Positions 53,007-64,000 of a stretch of DNA of 64,000 nt are shown here, piece by piece. Position 1 is the first letter of the stretch, and the number at the start of each line of letters is the position of its first letter. Source of the DNA: [Phialemoniopsis] sp. UDSM-2020. Taxonomy: Eukaryota > Ascomycota > Sordariomycetes > Thyridiales > Thyridiaceae. A model generated the notes under the pieces. It worked only from the letters and a program-made list of their open reading frames with translations, ran no database searches and was not told where the DNA came from. The DNA lies in contig JAEILZ010000006.1 of NCBI GenBank assembly GCA_018873225.1, forward strand, positions 3,844,001 to 3,908,000, read 5' to 3'. The position numbers and the translations under genes were made by a program.

Positions 53007-56000
53007 ATGCAATCGAACGATAGTACCAGCTTCCAGCGAGCTTTGGACAGATTCAGAGCGAACCTCTCGAAGGAAGACCATGAGGCATTCAAATTCAAGC
53101 AGCTGTGCGATGTCGAGGACGAGATCATGACCATGCAAGACAGACTTGGTCCTGATAAAAAGCTTCGAAATTTTGCGAAGATGAAGAAATTCTTGGAAGG
53201 AATGGAACAAGTAGAAAAGCTCGTTACCATCTTTCTAAATGTCAGCGAAGTGGTGGCTTTTATTTGGGTGAGCTCCTAGACATCGTGCCGTGATGGAATT
53301 GCGACTAACGTTGTCTATCCAAGGGTCCGATAAAGTTCTCACTGAATGTCTGTGGCTCAGTCCCGCAGCTCATAGACGGAACGTACTGCTAATACGTTCT
53401 TTCAAGATCGCCGCCAATAAAATTGACTCCCTTGAGCTCCTGCTCGATACCTACACCGAAGTCGGAGAACAGATTCAGGGGCTAGGGCGATATGAGAAAG
53501 TCTTCAGAAGTCATGAAGAGGTTAGGCGAATACTGGAAGACTATTTTGATGACATTCTTCGCTTTCATCAATGTGTACTAGATGTATTCAAGCGCCCGGG
53601 TAAGTTACATCGTCCATCATGACCAAGGCAGTACTAAATAATGAACCAAAGCATGGAAGAGGTTTTTCGATTCGGCTTGGCCAACATTTCGAACACGTTT
53701 CAAGCCAATACTGGACAGCATGCGTCGTCGTCGAGCACTGCTAGCAGATGAGAAGCTCACCGCCGTGATGGAAGAAATTCAGGGTTCCAAAGACTCAGTG
53801 GAAGAGAAGTTGAATGAGGTGTGGGTTGGCATCCAGACTCAACTCAATGGTATCCACGATGCAATCGCAGAAGCGGGCATTCAACAGCATGGGTCTTTTG
53901 TAGCCCAAAGGACTGCTCTCGTTTCAGGTTTAAACGCTCCTGATTGCGAAGAAGATCATCGCTCAGCTGCAGCTCAATGCTTCCCATCTTCTGGAAAATG
54001 GTGCCTCGCGGAACCCAAGTTATTGGAATGGATCAGCGGGGAATCGCCTAGAACTGACATTCTCTATCTGAGTGGCGGTCCTGGGACAGGTGTGTGTTCT
54101 TCGCTCAACCAAATTTTGGGGTCAGTGGCTAAGGTTTCACAGGCAAGACGACACTCTTCTCTCAAATCGTCGAACACATGCAGAGTCAAAGCTCAAATTT
54201 ACATGGAAGCTTTCTATATTTCTACTTCAAGCATCAGAACACGTCGAAGAACTCTTTGGTGAGCATGCTGCGCTCTTTGATTGTGCAACTGCTCTACAAA
54301 GATGAAGTCTTGATAGACCACCTTCGTAAGGTGTGGCCCACAGTAGTCGATCCAACTCACCTGACCAACAGGACTCTGGTCGATGAAGTTGCGAAAGAGT
54401 GTCTCGCCAGCCAAGGCCGAGTCTGGCTAGCACTGGATGGACTGGACGAATGTGGCATGCAGGCTAGCGCGAGAACGGATGAAATACAAAAGACTGTACA
54501 GTGGGTTCTTGATTTCGTAACTCAAGCTAGGGGCTCCCAGAATCAAGTTCGCTTGCTAGTATCGGGGCAAAGGGACGGAGTCATCGACGACTTACTGTCG
54601 ATGCACCCCGAGATACGGCTGGACGAAGTGGATGGTCATCTTCGCGATATTGAGAAGTACACGAAATCGAAAGCTGAAGAGATCTGTCAGCGGTTCAAGC
54701 TAAATGCCGCAGAGGAAGCCAGCATCATTAAGAAAGTCATGAATGGTTCTCAAGGTAGTAGCTGGCTACCGGCGAAACTTACCAAACGAGGGATTAACTA
54801 ATCACGCACATAGGGATGTTTCTTTACGCACGCATAGTGCTCAATAACCTCGCTGATCAGGACTCACTCGCCGAGTTCAGGAACGAGATGTCTACCGACA
54901 ATTTTCCTGATGGGCTCGATGCAGCGTACGTATATAGGAAACATCTCAGCGATTCCAAAGGGACATTGATGCTAAATCGTAAAGCCAGATATCAACGCAT
55001 TGCTGTGCGAATCATTGATCTTCAAAAAGCTTCAAGACAGCGATCGGCTACTAGCATCTTGGGCTGGATCATGTGTTCCGCACGCCCACTTTATTGGCGC
55101 GAGATACAGTCTCGATTCTGTGTTGATGTTGACGAAGGTCTTTGCAACATTGAGAATCGCCGTATTGATAACTGCAAGGTTATTTGTGGTGCGTTTGTGG
55201 ACGTGTCAGCGGATGATCTTTACAAGGATGAAGGATCAGAGAAAATTATAACACTCGTCCACGAGACGGCTGGAAGGTGAGACATCCGACCTATCTTTCT
55301 CTTTATCAGCTCCAATTCGATCACTAACCCACTGCCAAGATATCTGGTGCATACTGGAAGAATTAATCTTTGCCAGGCTCAAGCTGATGCGGCTATATTC
55401 TGCTCGCTGTATCTAGCTTCGACCCCGTTCTCCGGTGAACTCCTGGAATCCGACCTACAGGCTATTGTGCTCTCAGGCTATTTCGGATTCCAAGACTATG
55501 CTGCCGCTAATTGGCAATATCATATTGAATTAATCATGTCGGACCAGACAGCTAAGAAAGCACAGGAGCAGACCATGAGGGCAATGGCTCTTGTATTGAA
55601 CCGTTTTCGCCCTGGCGTCAATAAGCAGAGAGAGGCCTGTTCTGATGTTGGTTGTCCAGCTCCGGCCACAGTAGATATCACAATGTCTCGGAACTCTGCC
55701 ATGGCCAGCATACCAGAGCTAGTGCCGGAAATTGAGAAAAGAGTGCAGACCATAAGGACTAGAATGGAAGGGCTATCAGACATCGAATCCTCGGAACGGT
55801 TGAAACTCCTCGGTATGAAACGTTTCAAGTGTCCGAGGCTGTTGTGTGAAAAGTTTACGGCCGGTTTCAAGCAGCAAAACCATCGTGATATCCATGTAAC
55901 GTACCACGAAAGACCATTCAAATGTCCTGACGAAGACTGCGTGGCTCGCGTGCATGGGTTTCCTTCAAGATCGTCTCTCGATGCCCACATCACCCGTTTT

Positions 56001-57497
56001 CATCGACAAGATCCAGGTCCGGACCTGATATTCCCTACCAAGCAGATGGGCAAGGGCCGAACTATCTATACCGCCTGTGTAGAAGGAAATCTTGCAGAAG
56101 TTCAGGCATATCACCGCGCTGGGGTCAGTTTGGTTGCTCCGCAGAAAGAAGCTGGTGCGAGCACCCCACTTCTTCTTGCAACGAGACACGGCCACGCTCA
56201 TATTTGTCGATACATTGTTGATCAAAATATCGATCCAGGGCATTGTCTTCGAGGCATGTCGCCTCTAAAGGAGGCCATAACCCGACATGACTTCGACCTC
56301 GTCCAATACTTCCTTCTCCCGGCTTGGGGTGAGGCGAGAAATATACCTCAAGACCTTGCTGCATGTATTTCCACAGCCATCTTGTGCAGTGACGAATCGA
56401 TTCTTGAAACTTTACTGTCGCGATCCCAGGACTCATCACTCACAAGCGTGGCTGGTAGGGTTCTCGCGCACACGATACAGAGCAGACTACAACATGAGCA
56501 CCATGGTCTTCCCTTGCACGATAAGATGGACGCGAAACTTCTTCATTTGTTTTTCAAGCGTGCCTTTCCGTTGCTTTACAAGGATGAATCTTTATGTATT
56601 CGACGCGAGGCTTTCGAAAACGATTCAAACGAGGAGTTCGTGCGTTGCGTCATGCAGGCGGGAATCTCAGATAACGACAGTGCAATACATTACTCATTCT
56701 TATACCACTGCCATTTGGTTAGTGCTTTCGTCTTGGATTTCATGGATCACGGATTGAAGCTACCTCTCAATTGCGCGGAGCAGACTCCAATGCACATCCT
56801 AGCCTCTCACAGTCAGGCCGATTGCTCAAAATGTGGAGTACTGGCTCAGCGTTTCATCCAAGCAAATGGCAGCATGTCTTTGGATGCATGCGATGTGTCA
56901 GGTGATTTACCTCTAATCAGAGCTTGCTGGTTTCCGGGGCACTCAATGGCTGTGCTGCAATTCTTGATCAAGAACACGTATGATCTGAATATGAGAAACC
57001 ATAAGGGGAAATGTGCTCTGGCCGCAGCAGCGGAACAGGGGCTGGCGAAACACGTTGCGTTGCTCGTGGGTTCGAACCGCATCGACCTCAACACGAGAAA
57101 TGACCAGGGCGAGACTGCCTTCTCGACTGCGAACAACAGTCCGACGGGAACGATCGAAGTGCTCAAAATTTTACACCGCGCGGAGCCGCAACTCGCATGG
57201 AGCCCTGATGCGAACGAGAAAGCTTTGACACCACTACATCACGCATTATTCCTGCACAAGGGTGCGAACGTCAAATTTCTTCTCAACCTTCCCGAGATCG
57301 GCACAATTTTGGAACATATCACATTGGACAGCGGTAACGCTGAGGACAATGACAAAGCGGTCGCTGAACTGAGATCATTCGCACAAGACCATATCGTTCC
57401 AAAGGCGGTGAGAAAGTTCTTTGAGCTAATCGACAACACGAATGGTGGTATTTTTCTTCCTTGGTCTGAATTGTTAGGACCTGAATTATTAGGATAA
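53007..57497 (+). CDS. NLR-like protein: DUF7708-type helical region, NACHT, C2H2 fingers, ankyrin repeats
   Basis: STAND-class signalling ATPase, 1382 aa, seven exons: 53007..53267, 53324..53347 (24 nt), 53407..53599, 53652..54089, 54143..54754, 54814..55276, 55340..57497; all in phase. Residues about 20-200 form the helical region often found before NACHT in fungi (FLEGMEQVEKLVTIFLN, FIWGPIKFSL, LLLDTYTEVGEQI). Walker A GPGTGKTT lies at about 302-309, its codon split by an intron; Walker B LALDGLDEC at about 401-409. A conserved intron precedes GMFLYARIVL. After the winged-helix part come two C2H2-type motifs (FKCPRLLCEKF...H and PFKCPDEDCVARV...H...H, about 825-890), then degenerate ankyrin repeats (GRTIYTACVEGNLAEV, TPLLLATRHGHAHICRYI, GKCALAAAAEQGLAKHV, TPLHHALFLHKGANVKFLL). 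Function in fungal NLRs: non-self or damage sensing leading to cell death; ligand unknown. Confidence 0.88.
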
Positions 57498-58086
57498 TGG
57501 CAATTGCAAATATTGGGTACAATCAGCGGACGCTGGTGAACTGTCCGGTCTGTCAACGCCCCGCGGGCATCTGCCGCTGATCGTTCGTGGTGAGCGTCTC
57601 GGCTCCGGGTCGGTGCTGCATCGCCAGTGGCTAGTCAAAACATGGTGCACTCTCTCCCCCGCAGGTGATGTGTCATAGCAAGCCACCCTTCTCGCATCCT
57701 CATGCTCGATCGAGCTTAGAAGTGTCGCAACAGCGGGGTTAGGCCATTTTCCAAGAGCATAAAGCTGGGGATGGAATGGTTTCCTTGACGCGAGAGACCG
57801 GAGGAGCGGACGTAGCAAATCAAACGAAGCGATCCGAACCTCTTTGAAAATGAGGATCCTTATCAGTCAACAGAGACGCAAGCTCGAAAGCCCATCAAAG
57901 ATGTGGGGGTGGCCAAGATAACATGCATGATTGGCAAAGCGGAGCTCGTTATCATGTACGTAAGAATCCCGATACCTCTTGTATGTGATGACCCGTATCC
58001 TCCTCCATACCGATTTCGTCCCGAAAGTATCATTTTCCGTCTGAAGAACTGGCAGAATACAACGAGACACATTGGAATAGATCAAG
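57498..58086. other. Intergenic
   Basis: Between the NLR-like and amidase genes; no gene recognised. Confidence 0.5.
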
Positions 58087-60061
58087 ATGACTTGGCAAGA
58101 CGTGGCCGCAGAGCGCAAGGCGAGCATTCTCGATGCCATACCTGCAGAATGGCGCTTGAAGGAGGCCCACACCGGCGATTCGGCCATGTCGGCGTTTAAG
58201 GATAGTGGCATTCTCACGGCAGAGGAGTTGGACATCACCGAGATGTTCGCAGTCGACTTAGTCCAGTACCTCGCGGTAGGAAAGCTGACAGCCGTGGCTG
58301 TGACCACTGCGTTCCTGAAGCGGGCGGCTCTGGCACATCAATTAGCAAGTAGAACTCCGATGTGATGGCGCCTCGTGTCATCGCGAACTAACATGGGTAG
58401 ATCAACTGTTTGCTGGCTTTCTTGCCAGATTACGCGCTCGCCAGGGCAAAGTCCCTCGACGAGTACTTTGCCGAGCACAAGAAGCCAAGCGGCCCCTTGC
58501 ATGGGCTGCCCATTTCGCTGAAGGACCAGTGCCGCCTCAAGGTCTGTTCGACTGCGCAGCACCAACGAGAGAGTACTGACACTGCGATCAGGGCTTCGAT
58601 ACTTCGATGGGTTATGTAGGCTGGATTGGGAAGAAAGAAGAAGAGAATTCCGTCCTTGTCGACCTGCTCGAGAAGGCGGGGGCCGTCTTCTATGTCAAGA
58701 CCAGTGTCCCACAGAGCTTGATGGTCTGCGAGACTATCAACAACATCACGGGCCGGACTGTGAACCCGCTAAATAAGAACTGGTCTTGCGGCGGCAGCTC
58801 TGGCGGTGAAGGGGCCTTGATCGGCTGCCACGGCAGTCCGATTGGTATCGCCACTGATATTGGTGAGTCGATGTGCCTTGAGCTATACATTCAAGCTGTA
58901 TAACTTCCCGCTGACAAGTGATACACTATGTAAGGCGGATCTATCAGAGTACCAGCAGCCTTCAACTTTCTGTACGGCATACGTCCTAGCCACGGTCGAC
59001 TACCATACGCCAAGCTTGCCAACAGCATGGAGGGACAGGAGACCATCCACAGCGTGGTAGGGCCAATCTGCCACTCGATCGCCGACATGCGAGTGTTCAT
59101 GAAGGCTGTCATTGGTGAGAAGCCCTGGCAGTTTGACTCCAAGACAATTCCTATCCCTTGGCGCATGGAAGAGGAAGACGCGATCAAAGCCAAGATCACA
59201 TCTGGTGGGCTGACGTTGGGTGTCTACTCTTGCGATGGCAATGTAGGTGGACATGCATAAGCATTCTTCACAAGCGGAACCTTACTAACTTTATAGGTTC
59301 TTCCGCATCCTCCGATCCTGCGGGGCGTGAACATGGTTGTAGACAAGCTGAAGAATGCTGGACATACCGTCGAGCCCTGGGAGCCGTATAAGCACACCTT
59401 CGCGTGGAATCTGGCTAACAGGGCATACGCCTCAGATGGAGGAGAGGTACGTTGATACTATTTTCGCTTCGCCATGTCTTCACCAGCTGATCAATGTAGG
59501 ATATCTACAACGTGCTGAAACTCTCCGGAGAACCCGCGATTCCCAACATTGCCGACTTGGTCAACCCCAATCTGAAGAAGGTCGGGGTTAATGACGTGTG
59601 GGGTCTCCAACTCAACAAGTGGAACTACCAGATTGAATACCTCGCCAAGATTCGCGAGTTCGAGGCGAGGACTGGACGAGAACTGGACGCCATCATCGCG
59701 CCCATCACACCTACGGCGGCAATCCGCCATAACCAGTTCAAGTACTATGGATATGCCACGGTCATCAACGTGCTGGACTGGACCAGCGTTGTGGTCCCGG
59801 TGACATTTGCTGACAAGGCCGTCGATGTGAAAGCGGCCGACTTCAAGCCGTTGTCTGATATCGATGCGACCGTGCAGGCAGAATGTAAGCCTTGTTGTCC
59901 TGACACCGCCCGAAGTTCTCGCCACTGACATGTCACGTCCTTTAGATGATCCCGAGGCATATCATGGGGCACCGGTTGCTGTGCAGATCATTGGTCGACG
60001 ACTCACGGAGGAGCGCATCATGGCCATTGCTGAGGAAGTGGGGAGGCTCCTCAAGGCCTAA
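58087..60061 (+). CDS. Amidase-signature hydrolase (acetamidase-like)
   Basis: Hydrolyses C-N amide bonds, probably of a small amide, releasing ammonia or an amine. Seven exons: 58087..58344, 58401..58541, 58592..58862, 58935..59242, 59297..59446, 59500..59884, 59946..60061; 542 aa. Intron 1 is GC-AG (GCAAGT donor), joining AALAHQL to INCLLAF as in fungal acetamidases. The Ser-cisSer-Lys triad is complete: K127 in LPISLKDQC, the cis-Ser in NWSCGGSSGGEGA (S202/S203) and S226 in DIGGSIRVPA, which is interrupted by intron 3. IIAPITPTAA and YHGAPVAVQIIGRRLTEE are typical C-terminal blocks. Start MTWQDVAAERKASILDAIP matches the usual N-terminus. Followed after 469 bp by an FAD amine oxidase-type gene in the same orientation. 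Confidence 0.94.
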
Positions 60062-60530
60062 TCGATATCGTAGCTCGCGCTGATAATCTTGGCTTGGCTA
60101 CTCATGTTCATGTCCCTGTAACGAGTACATAGCAATGTAATTTTCAGGTCATTCTCCACTGTTCCAACTCCATCAGTCGCTGAAAAAAGCACGGTACCCA
60201 GCCTGTGTCGACCGAGTGCCCAGGTGAGGGGCCGGCATTTCACGCTAGGTGTCTGGCCTGGGCACTACATGCCTGTACCGGATTTCCGGGGTCGGTGGTG
60301 GCCCACTCGGCAGCTTCCGGCATGTGGTGCCGGAAGAATACGATCAACCTATGATGCCTCATCACCACACAGTAATCTTCCGAACAGAATAACCGAGCAA
60401 TGGTAGTGATCAGTGCCTCTTTCATTATAAGGACGAGTAATGCTGCTCCGCATCAACTCGATCCGCCATGCTCCCCAGACTTTCTGACACTCAGACCCAT
60501 CACGCAAGCTGAAGACCTTCATTAGTCACC
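60062..60530. promoter_or_regulatory. Intergenic between amidase and FAD oxidase
   Basis: 469 bp, no gene. Presumably the amidase 3' UTR and the oxidase promoter. Confidence 0.5.
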
Positions 60531-62774
60531 ATGGTTAACCACGATTCCAAGATCATCATCGTCGGAGGCGGTGTCTTCGGCCTCAGCAGCGCTTTGTGGC
60601 TCGCTCGGGGCGGATACCGGAACATCACGGTCTTCGATCGATGCGCCTTTGACAAGAACCACTATGACCCGTCCAGAGGTTGCGACGGCGCCTCTGCCGA
60701 CATCAACAAGGTCTTCCGCATGGCTTATGCCGAGCGCCAAGAGTGAGAGACATTCTCTTCTGCGTCATCTGCGGTGCAGTTACTGATGCGACATTGTAGT
60801 TACCAAGATCTCGCCATCGAGGCGCGCAACCACTGGCTTTCCTGGAACAAGGCGGTCGCCGAGTCGAACCCATCTACCCTCCCTGCCGGCTTGACGCCTG
60901 AGGACAAGCTCTTCTTCGATTGCGGCTCTTACTTTCTTGCAGAAGGCCCGGAGCTTCGCGATTACTACAAGGAGAGCTTGGACACGATGCAAAAGACGGC
61001 ACCGGAGTTCCGTAAGATGCAGTTCGTCAAGGTAGGCCAGTAAACCTCGGGCTCCTGTTGACCGTGTCGCTGATCCTCGGTTCTTAGGGAAACGCGGAGG
61101 AGGAAAAGCGGCTGGCAAAGATCAGTCCCAAGTGGGTGGAGAAGCTTCACGTCGTTGACAGGATCAACGACGGCAACACGAACGGGTTCCTAGATATCCA
61201 GGGTGGAATCACGATCGCAGACAAGGTGAGTGCCACTTCCTCTGCCTCGGTTTTTTTGAATGCAGAATCGCTAACGGCGAACGCGCGATCAGGCTTGTGT
61301 ATTTGCCAGGCATCTTTGCGAAAAGGCTGGCGTCAAATTCGTTCTCGGCGACCCGGCTGGAAAAATATCGAGTCTCATCATTGAGAATGAGGGCACAGAG
61401 AAGAAGATCGCGGGTATCAAGACTTGTGATGGTCTTCGCCACTTCGGAGATCTGGTGATTGTTGCCGGTAAAGTCCATTCACTGAATAGCTCACACCCTT
61501 GATCAGTTCTAACTCTCACGAAGCTGGTAGCTGGACCGCGTCAATTATCCCAGAGGCACACCTGACGGTCGAAGCAACCGCTGGGACAGTCATGTTCGTC
61601 GACATCCCGGAATACCGGCAAGACCTGTGGAAGCGATTCCACCCCGACAACTACCCAGTCTGGTCGTACCGTAGAGGAGAAGGCGACAAGTAAGGGAGCT
61701 GGAGCCATACTGTGTTTGAAACCATGCTGACTTGCTGCACAGCTACTACCAGGGCGGAGGCTTCCCGATCTCCAAGCAAGGAAGGCTTAAGTTTGGTTTC
61801 CGCGGTCGCAAGGTCAGTCACTTGATATCTCCGATCTTTCGATCTGGCAGTAAGCTGACGCCGGATGGATTACAGTTCACCAACTACAAGCCTCATCCCA
61901 GCCAGCCCGACCTGTAAGTTCATATTCCATTTTTAGACCAGTGAATCCAGGCAGGCTGATGCGTTCTAGACAAATTTCTACCCCTCGCACTAAGTACACT
62001 GAGGAGCGTATCAACACTGTACCTCTGTACGGTCTCTCCCAAATGAAGAAGGTCATTGCTCAGGCGTTCCCCGAGCTGGTCGAGTTTGGCTTCACAGACA
62101 GCAGGGTAGGTCGGCCTCTCGAAAGATTATCTCACCCACTCTGGCTAACAACGAGTGGTGTGCACAGCTGTGCTGGTACACGGACAGTATTGACAATGAC
62201 GTACGCTTCTTCCTTTACAATATTGTTCTTACCTCGGCAACTAACTTGAGCAGTACGTCATCGACTATGTACCAGGATACTCCAACTCGCTGTTCATTTG
62301 CACGGGAGGCTCGTAAGTATCTGTTGATAACCAGCCTTTCTAGGAACAGTGACTAAGAACGTGTGTAGTGGGCATGCTTTCAAGTTCCTGCCGGTGTTGG
62401 GCAAGGTACGCATCACCTCACCTCATGCAACATTGACTACCTTGCTAATGCACCGGACAGCATGTTAAGAACCAGATCGAGCGGGTTCCTGACCAGTTCA
62501 CTCCTGCGTGGAAGTGGCGGGTTGCGAAGGAGGGCAAGCCGAACAATGGGCTCTCCGAGGGTGCAAATGGCCCTAGGGAGATGTCAAAGCTCGAGATGGC
62601 ATCAGGTATGACCCTTCCTGTGGATCTCTATGTTTCGAAACCTCAGATGTAACTAACAATATCTCTCAACAGCGCGCGACTTCAAGCTGAAGCAGGTAAG
62701 CACACACGTCCCACCAATCTCATTGTTGCATTCACTAACAGACCTCGTTGCAGCTTCCTCTAGAGAGACTTTAA
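60531..62774 (+). CDS. FAD-dependent amine oxidase, sarcosine/fructosyl-amino-acid oxidase type
   Basis: DAO-superfamily flavoenzyme oxidising a secondary amine. Fourteen exons: 60531..60742, 60800..61031, 61088..61225, 61293..61467, 61524..61689, 61743..61812, 61876..61913, 61970..62105, 62168..62200, 62254..62312, 62369..62405, 62461..62605, 62673..62695, 62754..62774; 494 aa, every junction in phase. The dinucleotide motif IIIVGGGVFGLSSALWLA starts at residue 8. NGFLDIQGGITIADK and GSWTASIIPE are family blocks. C391 in LCWYTDSIDND is the usual covalent FAD attachment Cys of this family, followed by VIDYVPG and FICTGGS-GHAFKFLPVLGK. Exons of 21-38 nt are unusually small. C-terminus ERL is not a standard peroxisomal PTS1. 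With the amidase it may form an amide/amine utilisation pair; substrate unknown. Confidence 0.9.
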
Positions 62775-62940
62775 TGCGGGCGAATAAATGTGATCACGTC
62801 GCGCATTCTAAAAGAAGAAGGATGATAATCGGCCAAGTTGTGCGAGAGACACCTGTCAAATAGAGTGGGTTTGGAATTCAAAATTCCCACGTAGAGTTTG
62901 TTTTGTTGATGAGGTCTAATCATATTACATCACAAAGTGG

Positions 62941-64000
62941 CTAATCGTCAACATGCGCAAAGTCACTGATAAATCCTTCCAAAAGCCCGTCAATCCCATC
63001 CAATCCTCCTGTCTCAATCATGTCGTTGAGGCTGAAAGCCCAGCTGTCCTGTCCCTCAAATTCCACGGGAGTCTGCAACTGCGACGGGGTGGTGGGGACT
63101 GGGAAGTTTCTGCTCATTATCATACCAATGGTCCGGCTTGCCAAGGCCTCAAATGCATCTCGGTACGGAGAGGCACCCGGCCAGCCTTCCGCTATCGCCA
63201 CCAGGACCATAGTGCAATCTGTACAAGTCTTTGTGACTTCCTCGGGGCGAATGGTTGTCCGAGCCGTAGGTGAGGTCCACAGACAGTGCAAGTACACCAA
63301 GCCAGCCAAGAATATGCAGTGCAACGTGCTCCACGTATACCTGATAGACGTCCCTATGTAAAGCCGGCGGTATCCTTGGCATATGGTCTTAGACGCTTGG
63401 ATGCAGTCATCAAAGATCTGACTAGACGGCTCTTTAAACTCGCCTAGCTGGTTGCGATAAAGCAAAATGACAGTGTAGCTGTAATTCAGTTCATACCAGT
63501 CTCGCTTCATGAACATGGTGAGGTCGTTATTAGATAGCGTCCGCGAGGGTGGCGCAGTTGCAAACCATTCATCCGCGTCTGCGCGCAGCTGTTGAATCCT
63601 AGTGATGTATGCTTCATCACCCACACCAAGGCGTGAAGTCTCCGAGAATAGAGAAGTATGTATGCGAGCCCAAATGCACCGAAGCTTGAACACGTGAAGG
63701 GCGGTGGACATCGTCGTCATTTGCGGGGTGGCCCCAGTATCGTTTGAGGACATCTCAGTGATTGCATTCTCAGTGATTGAGGCATCGTCGACGTTCAATG
63801 GCAACTGATGTGACATTCTGTTAGCCGAGACATAACCTTGTGGACGATAGTAGATCATTACCTCTGCATCGATCTCCTGTAGCGGAATCCCTAACGGTCG
63901 TCCCAGTCGAAGAGCGATGACGCAGTCCATGCCATGGGCGACCCAGAATACTCTCTTGCGCATTTCGCTTGACAGAAGATTGGCATTACAGGCATGTCGC
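62941..64000 (-). CDS. Fungal-specific transcription factor (C-terminal part, runs off right edge)
   Basis: Open on the minus strand from the stop at 62941 to the window edge (at least 352 codons), so the Zn2Cys6 DNA-binding N-terminus would lie beyond base 64000. The visible part begins inside the fungal transcription factor middle-homology domain: LLSSEMRKRVFWVAHGMDC and IALRLGRPLGIPLQEIDAE are the classic R-x-x-FW...LGRP...D-x-D block. A long helical region follows (RDWYELNYSYTVILLYRN, YTWSTLHCIFLAGLVYLHCL, CTMVLVAIAEGWPGASPYRDAFEAL). An acidic, phenylalanine-containing tail (GLLEGFISDFAHVDD) may be an activation region. Convergent with the FAD oxidase (166 bp between stops), so it is a plausible regulator of the amidase/oxidase pair. 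Confidence 0.9.
   Translation of the reverse strand, partial: RHACNANLLSSEMRKRVFWVAHGMDCVIALRLGRPLGIPLQEIDAEVMIYYRPQGYVSANRMSHQLPLNVDDASITENAITEMSSNDTGATPQMTTMSTALHVFKLRCIWARIHTSLFSETSRLGVGDEAYITRIQQLRADADEWFATAPPSRTLSNNDLTMFMKRDWYELNYSYTVILLYRNQLGEFKEPSSQIFDDCIQASKTICQGYRRLYIGTSIRYTWSTLHCIFLAGLVYLHCLWTSPTARTTIRPEEVTKTCTDCTMVLVAIAEGWPGASPYRDAFEALASRTIGMIMSRNFPVPTTPSQLQTPVEFEGQDSWAFSLNDMIETGGLDGIDGLLEGFISDFAHVDD

Noticed and set aside
1..64000. Transposons, CRISPR arrays, rRNA genes
   Set aside because: No transposase, reverse transcriptase or integrase motifs, terminal repeats, spaced identical repeats or rRNA-like segments were seen.

Overview
The window looks like nuclear DNA of a filamentous ascomycete (Pezizomycotina, probably Sordariomycetes). 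The genes carry many short introns (about 50-75 nt) with GT...AG ends and CTRAC-like branch sites. The gene content is typical of such fungi: HET-domain proteins, a NACHT/ankyrin NLR-like protein, Zn2Cys6 regulators, a Dal5-like permease, a siderophore transporter with a ferric reductase, a PIR cell-wall protein, a Git3-type GPCR and small secreted effector-like proteins. The last class suggests, but does not prove, a plant-associated lifestyle. All products were assigned by reading motifs; exon borders were fitted by hand so that splice sites, phase and protein motifs agree.

Layout. 1-2.8 kb: 5' end of a Dal5-family transporter, divergent from a TauD-type dioxygenase, with a perfect match to the CYS3/MetR-type sulfur-regulator consensus between them (probable sulfonate uptake and use). 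3.0-3.6 kb: decayed C-terminus of a HET gene. 4-5 kb: low-complexity hypothetical gene and a 17-bp minisatellite. 5-10 kb: long stretch with no credible gene. 10-15.9 kb: PIR-type wall protein, U1-type zinc-finger splicing protein, omega-like GST with a 7-nt microexon, Nudix hydrolase. 15.9-20 kb: HET protein head-to-head with a fungal RelA/SpoT-domain (small alarmone synthetase-like) protein. 20.4-26.7 kb: siderophore transporter and ferric reductase. 28.4-35.1 kb: secreted PI-PLC-like protein, NmrA-like protein, DHA2 drug transporter, Zn2Cys6 regulator.

35.7-42.7 kb: second complete HET protein, hypothetical protein with a degenerate C2H2 finger, Hsp70-like ATPase. 43-45.2 kb: two secreted effector candidates (a four-exon cysteine-rich protein and a celp0028-like protein). 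45.9-47.5 kb: Git3-type GPCR. 49.3-57.5 kb: SNF2 helicase-like gene that appears broken, divergent from a DUF7708-type/NACHT/C2H2/ankyrin NLR-like gene. 58-64 kb: amidase, 14-exon FAD oxidase and a partial fungal transcription factor, which could be a small nitrogen or amine catabolic cluster.

Biologically, the window mixes nutrient acquisition modules (sulfur, iron, amide/amine) with self/non-self or stress-recognition genes (two intact and one decayed HET, NLR-like, Hsp70-like, RelA/SpoT). The HET/RelA-SpoT pair is the best candidate for an undescribed system.
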